Source: Flavobacterium haoranii (GTDB lineage: Bacteria; Bacteroidota; Bacteroidia; Flavobacteriales; Flavobacteriaceae). Taken from it: 64,000 nucleotides of DNA. Below, one piece after another: positions 55,601-64,000 of this stretch; within the stretch, counting starts at the first letter, position 1, and each line of letters starts with the position of its first letter. The DNA is taken from positions 164,938 through 228,937 of the forward strand of contig QKBC01000009.1 in the NCBI GenBank assembly GCA_003246205.1, written 5' to 3'. The notes under the pieces are model-generated. The model saw only the letters and a program-made list of their open reading frames with translations. It was not told the DNA's origin and searched no databases. The translations under genes were made by a program, and so were the position numbers.

Positions 55601-56989
55601 TTAGTTCAAAGTTAACGTTAGGTCTACAATTTTCCCTTCTACAGCCGTTGCCGCCGCCATAACCGGACTGGCTAAAAGCGTACGAGCACCTTGTCCTTGT
55701 CGCCCTTCAAAATTTCGGTTTGAGGTAGAAACACAATATTCGCCTGATGGAATTTTATCATCATTCATTGCTAAACAAGCCGAACATCCCGATTGTCTGA
55801 TCTCAAAACCTGCCGATTCAAAAATGGCAGTTAAACCTTCTTCCTGAATTTGTTTGGCCACTTGTTGCGAACCCGGAACAATCAACGCCGTAACGTTGGC
55901 TGCTTTTTGTTTTCCTTTAATATAATTGGCCGCAGCTCTAAAATCTTCGATTCTAGAATTAGTACAACTTCCTATAAACACATAATTAATAGGCTTTCCA
56001 ACTAAATGTTCGCCTTTTTGAAAGCCCATATATTCCAACGCTTTGTCAAAAGACGGATCATTTTCCGGACTTGGAATCGCTTGATTCACACCAATTCCCA
56101 TTCCCGGATTGGTTCCGTAGGTAATCATTGGTTTAATATCTTCTGCATTAAAGCTATATTCTTTGTCAAACACAGCGCCATCATCTGTTGGCAAGGTTTT
56201 CCAATGTGCCACATATTGTTCAAACTGCTCGCCTTTTGGAGCAAATTTTCGTCCTTTAATGTATTCGAAAGTTACCTCGTCAGGAGCAATCATTCCTCCG
56301 CGAGCACCCATTTCGATACTCATATTACAAACGGTCATTCGTCCTTCCATCGACATTTCTCTGAAAACATTTCCGGCGTATTCACAGAAATATCCCGTTC
56401 CGGCATTGGTTCCAATTTGAGAAATAATGTATAAAATCACGTCTTTTGGCGAGACTCCATTTGCCAACTTTCCGTTAACATTTACTCGAAGACTTTTCGG
56501 TTTATTCAACAACAAACATTGGCTTGCAAAAACTTGCGCTACCTGACTGGTTCCAATTCCGAAAGCAATAGTTCCAAAAGCACCATGCGTTGATGTGTGG
56601 CTGTCGCCACAAACCATGGTCATCCCCGGCAATGTAACGCCTAATTCGGGAGCGATGACGTGAACAATCCCTTGGTATTCATGCCCTAAACCATACAACT
56701 CAATTCCGTTTTTCTCACAGTTTTTTGTCAATTGCTCTACCTGATTTCGAGACAATTCGTCTTTAATGGGCAAATGCTGTTCTTTTGTAGGCACGTTATG
56801 ATCGGCCGTTGCCACAATTTTCTGTTTCCTGAAAACAGGAATATTTCGTTCTTCCAATTCGGCAAAAGCCTGCGGACTTGTTACCTCATGAATTAAATGT
56901 TTGTCGATATATAAAATTTGAGGTCCGTCGGGAACAGAACTGACCACATGACTGTCCCAAACTTTATCAAATAAGGTTTTCTTTTCCAT
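55601..56989 (-). CDS. leuC: 3-isopropylmalate dehydratase, large subunit
   Basis: LeuC carries the [4Fe-4S] cluster of isopropylmalate isomerase. The 462-residue protein has [13 protein letters not shown] at the start, [15 protein letters not shown], and the cluster cysteines in [12 protein letters not shown] and [29 protein letters not shown] follows near the end. It lies 3 bases after leuA and abuts leuD. Confidence 0.96.
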   Translation of the reverse strand: MEKKTLFDKVWDSHVVSSVPDGPQILYIDKHLIHEVTSPQAFAELEERNIPVFRKQKIVATADHNVPTKEQHLPIKDELSRNQVEQLTKNCEKNGIELYGLGHEYQGIVHVIAPELGVTLPGMTMVCGDSHTSTHGAFGTIAFGIGTSQVAQVFASQCLLLNKPKSLRVNVNGKLANGVSPKDVILYIISQIGTNAGTGYFCEYAGNVFREMSMEGRMTVCNMSIEMGARGGMIAPDEVTFEYIKGRKFAPKGEQFEQYVAHWKTLPTDDGAVFDKEYSFNAEDIKPMITYGTNPGMGIGVNQAIPSPENDPSFDKALEYMGFQKGEHLVGKPINYVFIGSCTNSRIEDFRAAANYIKGKQKAANVTALIVPGSQQVAKQIQEEGLTAIFESAGFEIRQSGCSACLAMNDDKIPSGEYCVSTSNRNFEGRQGQGARTLLASPVMAAATAVEGKIVDLTLTLN

Positions 56990-56992
56990 AAT

Positions 56993-58159
56993 TTATAGTG
57001 CAATACCTATTCTACAATGTTCAATAATACGATGAATATCATCATTTACCACTTCTTTTTTACGATCGGCTACTTTTAAAAACTCAAGATAAACAGCATC
57101 TAACTGAAGTTTTGTTAGTTCGTAACCAATGTTTTTAGCACGATACGCCAAAGCCGCACGACCGCTACGCGCCGTTAAGATAATCGAAGATTCGGTAACT
57201 CCTACGTCTTCCGGATTAATAATTTCGTAAGTCGCTCTATTTTTGATGACACCGTCTTGGTGAATACCTGAACTATGAGCAAAAGCATTGGCTCCCACGA
57301 TAGCTTTATTGGGCTGAACAATCATTCCCATCGTATCTGAAACGAGACGACTGATATCATTCAGTAACTTCGAATTAATGTTGGTATCCAAATGCAAACC
57401 CGGATGTTGGCGCAAAATCATCACCACTTCTTCCAAAGCCGTGTTTCCTGCGCGCTCTCCTATTCCGTTTATAGTACATTCTATTTGACGAGCACCGTTT
57501 ACAACGCCCGAAATAGCATTGGCTGTTGCCAAACCTAAATCGTTATGGCAATGGCACGACAAAATAGCATTTTCAATGCCCACAACATGCTCGGAAAGGT
57601 ATTTGATTTTAGCTCCGTATTCTTCAGGCAAACAATAGCCTGTTGTATCGGGAATATTCAAAACAGTTGCCCCTGCTCTTACCACTTCCGTACATACTTT
57701 TGCTAAAAACTCGTTATCAGTTCTACCGGCATCTTCCGCATAAAATTCAACATCATCCACAAAAGTTTTCGCATACGAAACCGCCTCCACAGCACGTTCT
57801 ATGATTTCGTCTTTGGAAGCGTTAAATTTGTATTTGATGTGAGAATCGGAAGTTCCTATTCCGGTATGAATTCTAGGTTTTTTAGCGTATTTCAAGGCTT
57901 GAGCAGCCACTTCGATATCATTTTTTACGGCACGTGTCAATCCGCAAACTGTAGCATTTTTTACTTCTTTAGCAATCGCTTGCACGGCTTCAAAATCGCC
58001 GGGACTGGAGACCGGAAATCCTGCTTCGATGACATCGACTCCCAATTCGTCTAACTTTCGAGCAATCGTTATTTTTTGCTCTTTATTTAGTTTACAACCC
58101 GGAACTTGTTCGCCATCTCGCAATGTGGTGTCAAAAATATAAACTCTTTGATTATTCAT
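56993..58159 (-). CDS. leuA: 2-isopropylmalate synthase, short form
   Basis: LeuA condenses acetyl-CoA with 2-oxoisovalerate, the first committed step to leucine. The 388-residue protein has the catalytic motif [31 protein letters not shown] and the signature [24 protein letters not shown] follows. It ends at about residue 388, so it lacks the C-terminal regulatory domain of the roughly 510-520-residue enzymes that bind leucine. The sequence has no isopropylmalate-specific regulatory part, so homocitrate or citramalate synthase must be considered; the leuCDB neighbours strongly favour LeuA. Confidence 0.9.
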   Translation of the reverse strand: MNNQRVYIFDTTLRDGEQVPGCKLNKEQKITIARKLDELGVDVIEAGFPVSSPGDFEAVQAIAKEVKNATVCGLTRAVKNDIEVAAQALKYAKKPRIHTGIGTSDSHIKYKFNASKDEIIERAVEAVSYAKTFVDDVEFYAEDAGRTDNEFLAKVCTEVVRAGATVLNIPDTTGYCLPEEYGAKIKYLSEHVVGIENAILSCHCHNDLGLATANAISGVVNGARQIECTINGIGERAGNTALEEVVMILRQHPGLHLDTNINSKLLNDISRLVSDTMGMIVQPNKAIVGANAFAHSSGIHQDGVIKNRATYEIINPEDVGVTESSIILTARSGRAALAYRAKNIGYELTKLQLDAVYLEFLKVADRKKEVVNDDIHRIIEHCRIGIAL

Positions 58160-58208
58160 TTTCTAGTAGATTGTTCCTTGCGAATTTATTTTATAGCTAA
58201 AAAAAGTT

Positions 58209-58216
58209 TACATTTG
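58209..58216 (+). promoter_or_regulatory. Candidate -7 box for the helical-repeat protein gene
   Basis: TACATTTG matches TAnnTTTG, 84 bases before the ATG at 58301. No -33 TTG is found at normal spacing. Confidence 0.35.
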
Positions 58217-58237
58217 ATTTTAAGTGAATTACAACGT

Positions 58238-58245
58238 CAAATCTA
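58238..58245 (-). promoter_or_regulatory. Candidate -7 box of the leu operon
   Basis: The minus strand reads TAGATTTG, matching TAnnTTTG, 78 bases before the leuA start. The leader between them has no short Leu-rich ORF or terminator, so leucine control is not by an attenuator like that of ilv. Confidence 0.4.
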
Positions 58246-58300
58246 ATAAAAAACAACACAATTAACTCATTTACAACAATTTAATTGATTTAATTTTACG

Positions 58301-59845
58301 ATGGCTAACACTTCTAAAGATTTTTTGTTTGTCCTAATTAAGTCCTTATCTAAGTCAGAAAAGCGACAATTTAAGCTCTATGTCAACCGAATTGGAATGA
58401 ATACGGATGCTAAATTTTTGCAACTTTTTGAACTTTTAGATAAAATGACCGATTATAGCGAAGAAAAAATCCTAAAAAGTGATGTTGTAACCAAAGTTCA
58501 GCTTTCCAACTTAAAAGCACATTTGTACAAGCAAATATTGGTCAGTTTACGACTGAATCCAACGTTACAAAACATGCGTATTCAAATTAGAGAACAAATC
58601 GATTTTGCTACTATTTTGTACCAAAAAGGGCTTTACAAACAAAGTTTAAAACTGTTAGAAAAAGCCAAAGCAATGGCGCTGGAACACGAAGAAAAAAACA
58701 TTGCTTATGAAATTATTGAGTTTGAAAAAGTAATTGAATCACAATACATTACGCGAAGTATTTCCGGTCGGGCTGACGAATTGAGTATTCAAGCCAGAGA
58801 TTTGAGTCGACAAAATGTGGTGGCTAGTAAATTATCGAATCTTTCGTTGCAATTATATGGCTATTTGCTGAAACACGGTTATGCCAAAAGTGATGACGAA
58901 ATGAAGAAAATCACCCAATATTACAACGATCGCATGCCGGAATTTGATTTTGAAGATTTGGGTTTTCGCGAAAAATTGTGGTTGTATAAAGCCAATTTAT
59001 GGTATAGCTTTTTGATTCAGGATTTCTTGGGTTGCTTCAAATATGCGTCAAAATGGGTGGATTTGTTCTACGAATATCCTTCAATGATTGCTATCAATCC
59101 CATTTGGTTTATCAAAGGAAGTAATTATTTACTGGAATCCTTATATTTAGTGAAGCACCAAACGTATTTTAAGGACGCTTTAACTCGTTTTGAAAATACC
59201 TTATCCGATAAAAGTTTTCCTAAAAATGAAAATGTGTTATCGCAAGAGTTTTTGGCATTGTATAACGGTAAATTCAACTTGCATTTCTTAGAAGGCGATT
59301 TCAAAGGTGGTTTGCCTTTGGTTGACGAAGTTTTAACGCAATTGGAACTTTTTAACGAGCAAATTGACGAACACCATCACATGGTTTTCTATTATAAAAT
59401 TGCTTCGTTGTATTTTGGAATGGGCGATAATTTAAAATGCATTTCGTATTTACAAAAGATCATTGGCAACAAAAATTTAGAAATGCGAGAAGACTTGATG
59501 TGTTTTGCCCGCGTGCTTAACTTGGTTGCCCACTATGATGCTCGTGAAGATGAACAACTTGATAAATTAGTCAAAGACACCTATCAGTTTTTAATTAAAA
59601 TGAATGATTTACACGAAGTACAACGAGAAATGATTCGATTTTTGAGAAACTTGGGTTCCATTTATCCACACGAACTGAAAGATGCGTTCATTGAACTTCA
59701 TGGAAAATTGAAGCGTTTTGAAAATCATCCGTACGAAAAAAGAGCTTTCTTGTATTTAGATATTATTTCGTGGTTGGAAAGTAAAATCTACAACAAACCC
59801 GTTGCGCTTGTTATACAAGAAAAAGCCTTAAAAGTAAATCGTTGA
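58301..59845 (+). CDS. Helical-repeat (TPR-like) protein of unknown function
   Basis: The 514-residue product has no signal peptide. It is almost wholly helical with TPR-like pairs (LYQKGLYKQSLKLLEKAKAMALEHEEKNIAYEI; YYKIASLYFGMGDNLKCISYLQKII). The N-terminus (MANTSKDFLFVLIKSLSKSEKRQFKLYVNR) is distinctive. I recall similar proteins in Flavobacteria without assigned function. It is divergent from leuA and its stop is next to the stop of der. Confidence 0.7.
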   Translation: MANTSKDFLFVLIKSLSKSEKRQFKLYVNRIGMNTDAKFLQLFELLDKMTDYSEEKILKSDVVTKVQLSNLKAHLYKQILVSLRLNPTLQNMRIQIREQIDFATILYQKGLYKQSLKLLEKAKAMALEHEEKNIAYEIIEFEKVIESQYITRSISGRADELSIQARDLSRQNVVASKLSNLSLQLYGYLLKHGYAKSDDEMKKITQYYNDRMPEFDFEDLGFREKLWLYKANLWYSFLIQDFLGCFKYASKWVDLFYEYPSMIAINPIWFIKGSNYLLESLYLVKHQTYFKDALTRFENTLSDKSFPKNENVLSQEFLALYNGKFNLHFLEGDFKGGLPLVDEVLTQLELFNEQIDEHHHMVFYYKIASLYFGMGDNLKCISYLQKIIGNKNLEMREDLMCFARVLNLVAHYDAREDEQLDKLVKDTYQFLIKMNDLHEVQREMIRFLRNLGSIYPHELKDAFIELHGKLKRFENHPYEKRAFLYLDIISWLESKIYNKPVALVIQEKALKVNR

Positions 59846-61156
59846 TTATTTTTGTCTGAAATAAATATCGATTGGCACTCCCGAAAAATCGTAAATGTCT
59901 CGTAATTTATTTTCAATAAAACGTTTGTATGGTTCTTTTACGTATTGCGGCAAATTGGCAAAAAACACAAACTGAGGCGTTGGTGTTGGCAACTGCATAC
60001 AATATTTAATTTTGATATATTTTCCTTTGATAGCCGGCGGTGGCGTAGCCTCTATAATTGGCAACATCGTTTCGTTAAACTTAGAAGTCGCAATGCGTTG
60101 TTTTCTGTTTTCAAAAACCTGAACGGCTGCTTCTAACGCTTTTAGCAAACGCTGTTTGGTCAATGCTGAAACGAATAAAATAGGCACATCAGTAAAAGGT
60201 TCGATCTCTTTGCGAATGCTAGCTTCGTATTGTTTTGCTGTCATGGTGTCTTTTTCAACCAAATCCCATTTGTTTACCAAAATGATCACTCCCTTTCTAT
60301 TTTTTTGTGCCAACCAAAAGATGTTTTGATCTTGACTTTCGAAACCACGAGTAGCATCGATCATTAAAATACAAACATCAGCATGTTCAATAGCACGTAC
60401 CGAACGCATTACCGAATAGAATTCTAAATCTTCTTTTACTTTTGCTTTTCTACGGATTCCGGCAGTATCTACTAATTTGAATTCGAAACCGAAACGATTG
60501 TATGTAGTATCAATAGCATCACGAGTGGTTCCGGCGATATCGGTTACTACAAAACGATCTTCACCAATTAAGGCATTGATAAAAGATGATTTTCCTGCAT
60601 TTGGTCGACCTACAACCGTAAATCTCGGCAACGGATTTTCTTCTTCCTCTACGTCCGGTAATTCCGGTAAAACTTCCACTAATTTATCTAAAAGTTCTCC
60701 GGTTCCACTACCGCTCATTCCGGCAATAGTGAAATATTCGCCTAATCCTAACGAATAAAACTCAACAGCATCGGCTACACGCATAGCATTGTCTACTTTG
60801 TTCACCGCAACCAAAACCGGTTTTTCTACCTTGCGAAGCAAATTAGCCACTTCCATATCCATAGGTGTAACACCTTCTTCTACATCTACCACAAAAATAA
60901 TAGCATCAGCCTCATCAATTGCTAATTGCACTTGGCGACGGATTTCGCCTTCAAAAACATCATCAGATCCAACGATGTAACCACCAGTATCAATTACTGA
61001 AAATTGTTTGCCATTCCACTCACTTTTTCCATAATTTCTATCGCGCGTAACGCCACTTACCGAATCTACAATGGCATCGCGTCGTTGTATTAAACGATTG
61101 AAAAAGGTTGATTTCCCTACATTTGGCCTACCTACTATGGCTACAATATTATTCAT
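59846..61156 (-). CDS. der: Ribosome biogenesis GTPase Der (EngA)
   Basis: Der has two tandem GTPase domains and helps assemble the 50S subunit. The 436-residue protein shows the first domain motifs GRPNVGKST (P-loop), DTGGY and NKVD, and the second domain motifs [14 protein letters not shown] and NKWD. A C-terminal KH-like domain (about 350-436) follows. It ends right at the end of the convergent helical-repeat gene with no space between. Confidence 0.97.
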   Translation of the reverse strand: MNNIVAIVGRPNVGKSTFFNRLIQRRDAIVDSVSGVTRDRNYGKSEWNGKQFSVIDTGGYIVGSDDVFEGEIRRQVQLAIDEADAIIFVVDVEEGVTPMDMEVANLLRKVEKPVLVAVNKVDNAMRVADAVEFYSLGLGEYFTIAGMSGSGTGELLDKLVEVLPELPDVEEEENPLPRFTVVGRPNAGKSSFINALIGEDRFVVTDIAGTTRDAIDTTYNRFGFEFKLVDTAGIRRKAKVKEDLEFYSVMRSVRAIEHADVCILMIDATRGFESQDQNIFWLAQKNRKGVIILVNKWDLVEKDTMTAKQYEASIRKEIEPFTDVPILFVSALTKQRLLKALEAAVQVFENRKQRIATSKFNETMLPIIEATPPPAIKGKYIKIKYCMQLPTPTPQFVFFANLPQYVKEPYKRFIENKLRDIYDFSGVPIDIYFRQK

Positions 61157-61175
61157 CTTCTTGTTTTTGAATGTG

Positions 61176-61183
61176 CAAAGATA
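61176..61183 (-). promoter_or_regulatory. -7 box of der
   Basis: The minus strand reads TATCTTTG, matching TAnnTTTG, 19 bases before the der start codon. No -33 TTG was found at normal spacing. Confidence 0.5.
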
Positions 61184-61316
61184 CTTTTAAAATTTAGAAA
61201 TCCGAAATCCGAATTTAGAAAACAAATGTTCTTTCTTTTCAGAAATTCATCCATTTTCGGTTAGGAAATTTACTATTTAAAAAAAATATACTATTTTAGT
61301 TCTAAATAACTTGCTT

Positions 61317-61811
61317 ATGGAACCGGAAAAAGAGTTGCGTTTGCGTTTGCGCTTTTATAAGACTACCTCTAAATCAGTAGAAGAAATTAAAGCTAGTTGC
61401 GAAAGCTTAAAAACAGAAGTAGCTCCTGATTTTCATATTAAAACACTAGACAACCATATTTGGTTGAGCATTGGTGCTTTCAAAAGAGAAAAATACTCTC
61501 CTAATTTACATTTGGAAATTGAAAAGATGGAAGACGGCAACACAGCTGTTAACGGTTTATTTGGCCCGGACCCGGTTTTATGGACAATGTTCATGTTTCT
61601 GCACTTCATAGTCGCCGGAATCTTCATTATTTTCGGTTTAATTGCTTACTCTAAATGGACTTTACACCAAAATTTTGCACTTGACATTTCCATTATGGTT
61701 CTTATGGTGGGCTGCTGGTTTATTCTTTACTTTTTAGCCCGACGTAATCGTACCCGAGGAATTCCTCAAATGCATGAACTTGAGGCATTAATGGATAAGA
61801 TTTTGTATTGA
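61317..61811 (+). CDS. Small membrane protein of unknown function
   Basis: A TTG lies two codons upstream; the ATG at 61317 is the more likely start. The 164-residue product has a soluble N-terminal half with alternating charges (SVEEIKASCESLKTEV... HIWLSIGAFKREKYSPNLHLEIE) and two membrane helices (about 88-111 and 123-141). The end is basic (ARRNRTRGIP). I do not recognise the family. It lies between divergent der and convergent era. Confidence 0.65.
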   Translation: MEPEKELRLRLRFYKTTSKSVEEIKASCESLKTEVAPDFHIKTLDNHIWLSIGAFKREKYSPNLHLEIEKMEDGNTAVNGLFGPDPVLWTMFMFLHFIVAGIFIIFGLIAYSKWTLHQNFALDISIMVLMVGCWFILYFLARRNRTRGIPQMHELEALMDKILY

Positions 61812-61818
61812 TCTTTAA

Positions 61819-61897
61819 ATGTCATTTTCTTCTATCAATCTCATTATGTAATCAAAAAAATCTTTTATGTGATTTCTCACTTTGTTCGAAATGACAT
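61819..61897. repeat. 79-base element with inverted ends, REP-like
   Basis: ATGTCATTT at 61819-61827 and AAATGACAT at 61889-61897 are perfect inverted ends. The right end continues as TTCTCACTTTGTTCGAAATGACA, which I recall as a dispersed Flavobacterium repeat motif. It fills the gap between two convergent genes. Confidence 0.5.
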
Positions 61898-61924
61898 AAA
61901 AAAACCTGAAACAAGTTCAGGTTT
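61898..61924 (-). terminator. Terminator of era
   Basis: Arms aaacctgaa and ttcaggttt with a 5-base loop have a U run on the minus strand, 5 bases after the era stop. Confidence 0.82.
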
Positions 61925-61928
61925 AAGA

Positions 61929-62810
61929 TTATTTTTGATTGTAGCCAAAGCGTTTTAACTGACGTAAATTGGTTCGCCAATCTTTGTTAACTTTCACATA
62001 CGTTTCTAAATGGATTTTTTTGCCAAAGAATTTTTCTAACTCTTCGCGTGCTTGAATCCCTACTTTTTTGATCGCTGCTCCTTTATGACCAATGATGATT
62101 CCTTTTTGTGTATCGCGTTCCACCATAATGAGCGCACGAATGCGAATGATGTCATCGTCTTCTTTGAACTCTTCGGTTTCTATTTCTACCGCATACGGAA
62201 TCTCTTTATCATAATTCAATAGGATTTTCTCACGGATGATTTCGTTCACGAAGAAACGTTCGGGTTTATCGGTTAAAGTATCTTTAGGATAAAACGGTTC
62301 TGATTCGGGTAATAATGCTATAATTCTATCAAAAACGGTTTGTACGTTGAAGTTTTCTAAAGCGGAAATGGGAATAATTTCGGCATTAGGCACTTTCTCC
62401 TTCCAAAGTTGGATTTGTTCCTCTAACTGCTCTTGGTTAGACTTATCAATCTTATTCAATAGCAATAGAACCGGAATTTTAGAATGGATAATTCGCTTAA
62501 AGAAAGCTTCGTCTTTCAAGTCCCTCTCTCCTATTTCTACCATGTATACTAAAACATCAGCATCTTCAAAGGCGCTTTTAACAAAATCCATCATAGAATT
62601 CTGTAATTCGTAGGCTGGTTTGATGATTCCCGGCGTATCGGAAAAAATAATTTGGAAATCATCTCCATTCACAATTCCGAGAATTCTGTGACGTGTTGTT
62701 TGCGCTTTGCTTGTAATAATAGACAAACGTTCGCCTACTAAAGCGTTCATTAGCGTTGATTTACCAACGTTGGGGTTACCAATAATATTAACGAAACCGG
62801 CTTTATGCAT
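61929..62810 (-). CDS. era: GTPase Era
   Basis: Era binds 16S rRNA and helps mature the 30S subunit. The 293-residue protein has the GTPase motifs GNPNVGKST, DTPGI and NKID. A C-terminal KH domain is recognisable by GIIIGHKGAAIKKVGIQAREELEKFF. The ATG at 62810 overlaps the stop of a 34-codon ORF by one base (TAATG), so era is probably translated by coupling to that small ORF. Confidence 0.96.
   Translation of the reverse strand: MHKAGFVNIIGNPNVGKSTLMNALVGERLSIITSKAQTTRHRILGIVNGDDFQIIFSDTPGIIKPAYELQNSMMDFVKSAFEDADVLVYMVEIGERDLKDEAFFKRIIHSKIPVLLLLNKIDKSNQEQLEEQIQLWKEKVPNAEIIPISALENFNVQTVFDRIIALLPESEPFYPKDTLTDKPERFFVNEIIREKILLNYDKEIPYAVEIETEEFKEDDDIIRIRALIMVERDTQKGIIIGHKGAAIKKVGIQAREELEKFFGKKIHLETYVKVNKDWRTNLRQLKRFGYNQK
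62781..62807. repeat. 27-base direct repeat, copy in era
   Basis: This segment encodes the first residues of Era and recurs at 62882-62908 with two differences. The copies are about 100 bases apart. Confidence 0.8.
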
Positions 62811-62914
62811 TATGCTTCTTTTTTAAATTTTGACTCACTCAACCGAATGTCTACTGGACGTTCTCCTCTTAATATCAAATCAATAATATTAACAAAACCG
62901 GCTTTGTGATTCAT
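62810..62914 (-). CDS. 34-codon ORF duplicating the Era N-terminus, coupled to era
   Basis: The ORF begins MNHKAGFVNII and continues DLILRGERPVDIRLSESK to a TAA that overlaps the era ATG. Its first 11 residues match Era (MHKAGFVNII) plus one inserted Asn. A good minus-strand promoter (62933-62960) ends just before it, so it should be the first ORF on the era mRNA. It may be a by-product of a partial duplication rather than a working protein. It is too short to name. Confidence 0.6.
   Translation of the reverse strand: MNHKAGFVNIIDLILRGERPVDIRLSESKFKKEA
62882..62908. repeat. 27-base direct repeat, copy in the upstream ORF
   Basis: Matches 62781-62807 at 25 of 27 bases; an extra ATT codon lies between the repeat and the start codon here. 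Confidence 0.8.
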
Positions 62915-62932
62915 GGTTATAATTTTATTTTG

Positions 62933-62960
62933 CAAAGGTAATACATCTGTTGAATTGCAA
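62933..62960 (-). promoter_or_regulatory. Promoter of the small ORF-era unit
   Basis: On the minus strand TTG (62960-62958) and TACCTTTG (62940-62933) are 17 bases apart and fit the -33/-7 pattern. The start of the small ORF lies 19 bases beyond the -7 box. Confidence 0.65.
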
Positions 62961-62986
62961 AAAATAAAAGTTTTTTACAAAAAAGC

Positions 62987-63016
62987 TTGCTTTTTGATAT
63001 AATCGTTGTATTTTTG
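62987..63016 (+). promoter_or_regulatory. Promoter of the initiator tRNA genes
   Basis: TTG at 62987-62989 and TATTTTTG at 63009-63016 are 19 bases apart, a good Bacteroidota promoter. The first tRNA starts 15 bases after it. Confidence 0.7.
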
Positions 63017-63030
63017 CAGTCCGATAACAG

Positions 63031-63103
<73 letters not shown>

Positions 63104-63184
63104 CTAAGTTGGTCACTTCAACCCTTTCAAAAGATTTTAGAAGTAGTATTTTGAATGTATTTTAAACTTCGTAGAAACGCACAT

Positions 63185-63257
<73 letters not shown>

Positions 63258-63265
63258 CTAAATTT

Positions 63266-63296
63266 AAAGACCTAAGCTAAACTTAGGTCTTTTTTT
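63266..63296 (+). terminator. Terminator of the tRNA unit
   Basis: Arms aaagacctaag and cttaggtcttt with a 5-base loop are followed by a T run, 8 bases after the second tRNA. Confidence 0.9.
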
Positions 63297-63488
63297 ATTT
63301 TACAATGAAAAAGAACAAAGAGTTTCCCTTGAAGAAAGTCCTATTCTTGCTCTACTCCTAACAAATAGAATCAAGAAATTGATTCTTCTTTTGGCTTCCA
63401 ACACCTATCGAAAAAGCACCTATTCCACATCAGTTTCTTGAGAAGCCTATATTTTATCATCTTTATCTAATATAAGTTACTCTAAGTT
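63297..63488. other. Unassigned stretch next to the Rhs remnant
   Basis: No ORF of note is visible. On the minus strand it lies downstream of the Rhs remnant and may be what is left of its variable C-terminus. Confidence 0.4.
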
Positions 63489-63799
63489 TCAAAAAGTGTT
63501 ACCTAAATATGTTTCTCCTTCTTTGGTTGTTTTCTGACTATTTACATTTTTGTCCCAATAAATAGAATTATCACTTCTCTTTACCCAATCTTCTCCCTGC
63601 ATCCATCAGGGCCTATAAAATAAATCGGGTTAAAATGCATAATTATAAGGAGAATACTTTCTCATTTTCTCCGCCAATGGGTTAATGTTCATCCAACATC
63701 CTAAAGTCGGGTCGTAATTCTGGTTTGATAGTCGTACCAATTCAAACGAAGCTCGTCTTGGTATGCTTTACCATTATACTTATACTTTACTACCTCAAT
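63489..63799 (-). pseudogene. Decayed Rhs-type core and C-terminus
   Basis: Minus-strand pieces read [22 protein letters not shown], then [19 protein letters not shown] and [10 protein letters not shown], then NPIYFIGPDG, then GEDWVKRSDNSIYWDKNVNS and QKTTKEGETYLGNTF. These follow, in order, the Rhs repeat-associated core (YDYQARNYDP..GRW...DPLAEK...YSPY.YAFNNP...DPDG) and the start of a toxin-type tail. They lie in different frames, joined by at least three frameshifts and in-frame stops (for example a lost base near the YDYQ-NYDP join). The gene is not functional. Confidence 0.8.
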
Positions 63800-64000
63800 A
63801 TAGCTCATTTAAGACACCTTGTATTGGTTTTATAAATATTTTGTAAAATTATTGGGGTTGTTATATGGGCTTTTGAAATGGGTTTGATGATTGAGGCAAA
63901 ACGGGTAGGAATTGAATTGCCTTTACTAATTAATATTTGTTATTTTAAACATTACCTCTTCCTTTGATTTGGTACTAATTAAACTTTGTAACAAATCTAA
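63800..64000. other. Unassigned sequence at the window end
   Basis: I see no full gene. A plus-strand frame of about 43 codons reads IIGVVIWAFEMGLMIEAKRV before a stop; I do not recognise it and cannot say if it is real. Confidence 0.3.

Noticed and set aside
58160..58237. Leader-peptide attenuator before leuA
   Set aside because: The minus-strand leader has no ORF rich in Leu codons and no terminator hairpin.
63820..63975. 43-codon plus-strand ORF near the window end
   Set aside because: No recognisable family, no promoter box and a stop just upstream; too weak to call a gene.

Overview
The window looks like chromosome of a low-GC member of the Bacteroidota, most likely Flavobacterium or a close relative. 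The evidence is type IX secretion (T9SS) C-terminal sorting domains, typical family lipoproteins (DUF4136, DUF4230, DUF6340, GSCFA), TAnnTTTG -7 promoter boxes instead of TATAAT, and few visible Shine-Dalgarno sites. Family names were assigned by reading the translations; no database search was possible.

Layout. Positions 1-15162 hold four large secreted modular proteins. Three are same-strand paralogues with GEVED/Ig/CUB/FN3-type modules and a ChiA-like (type C) T9SS tail. The fourth lies on the opposite strand, has a type A tail, and shares one central module with the others. Next come a small HExxH protein, a DUF5522 protein, an isolated urocanate hydratase and a DUF4136 lipoprotein. Positions 18565-21818 (minus) form a four-gene unit: DJ-1/PfpI-like protein, unknown protein, Cys-rich membrane protein, tyrosinase.

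Positions 22137-29554 hold the isoleucine/valine operon ilvE-ilvD-ilvB-ilvN-ilvC-ilvA. It is preceded by what reads as a classical translational attenuator: a 22-codon Ile/Val/Leu-rich leader peptide, an overlapping antiterminator helix and a strong terminator. The matching leucine operon leuA-leuC-leuD-leuB lies on the minus strand at 53893-58159. Together the two operons cover branched-chain amino acid synthesis from threonine and pyruvate.

Between them are an AsmA-like protein, lipoproteins, an iron-dependent aromatic amino acid hydroxylase, a rhodanese, a GSCFA protein carrying an in-frame palindromic repeat, a tandem lipoprotein pair, alaS, an M23 peptidase/MerR/LemA/TPM operon, an outer-membrane barrel protein, an LRR protein, a possible YwqG-like protein, a TMEM43-like protein and an orphan LytTR response regulator. 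After leu come a helical-repeat protein, the GTPases Der and Era, and two identical initiator tRNA genes. The window ends in decayed Rhs-type sequence.

The strongest observations are the ilv attenuator, a decayed second copy of the leuB 3' end at 48771-48869, a 34-codon ORF that copies Era's N-terminus and is TAATG-coupled to era, the Rhs remnant, and the tyrosinase gene set.
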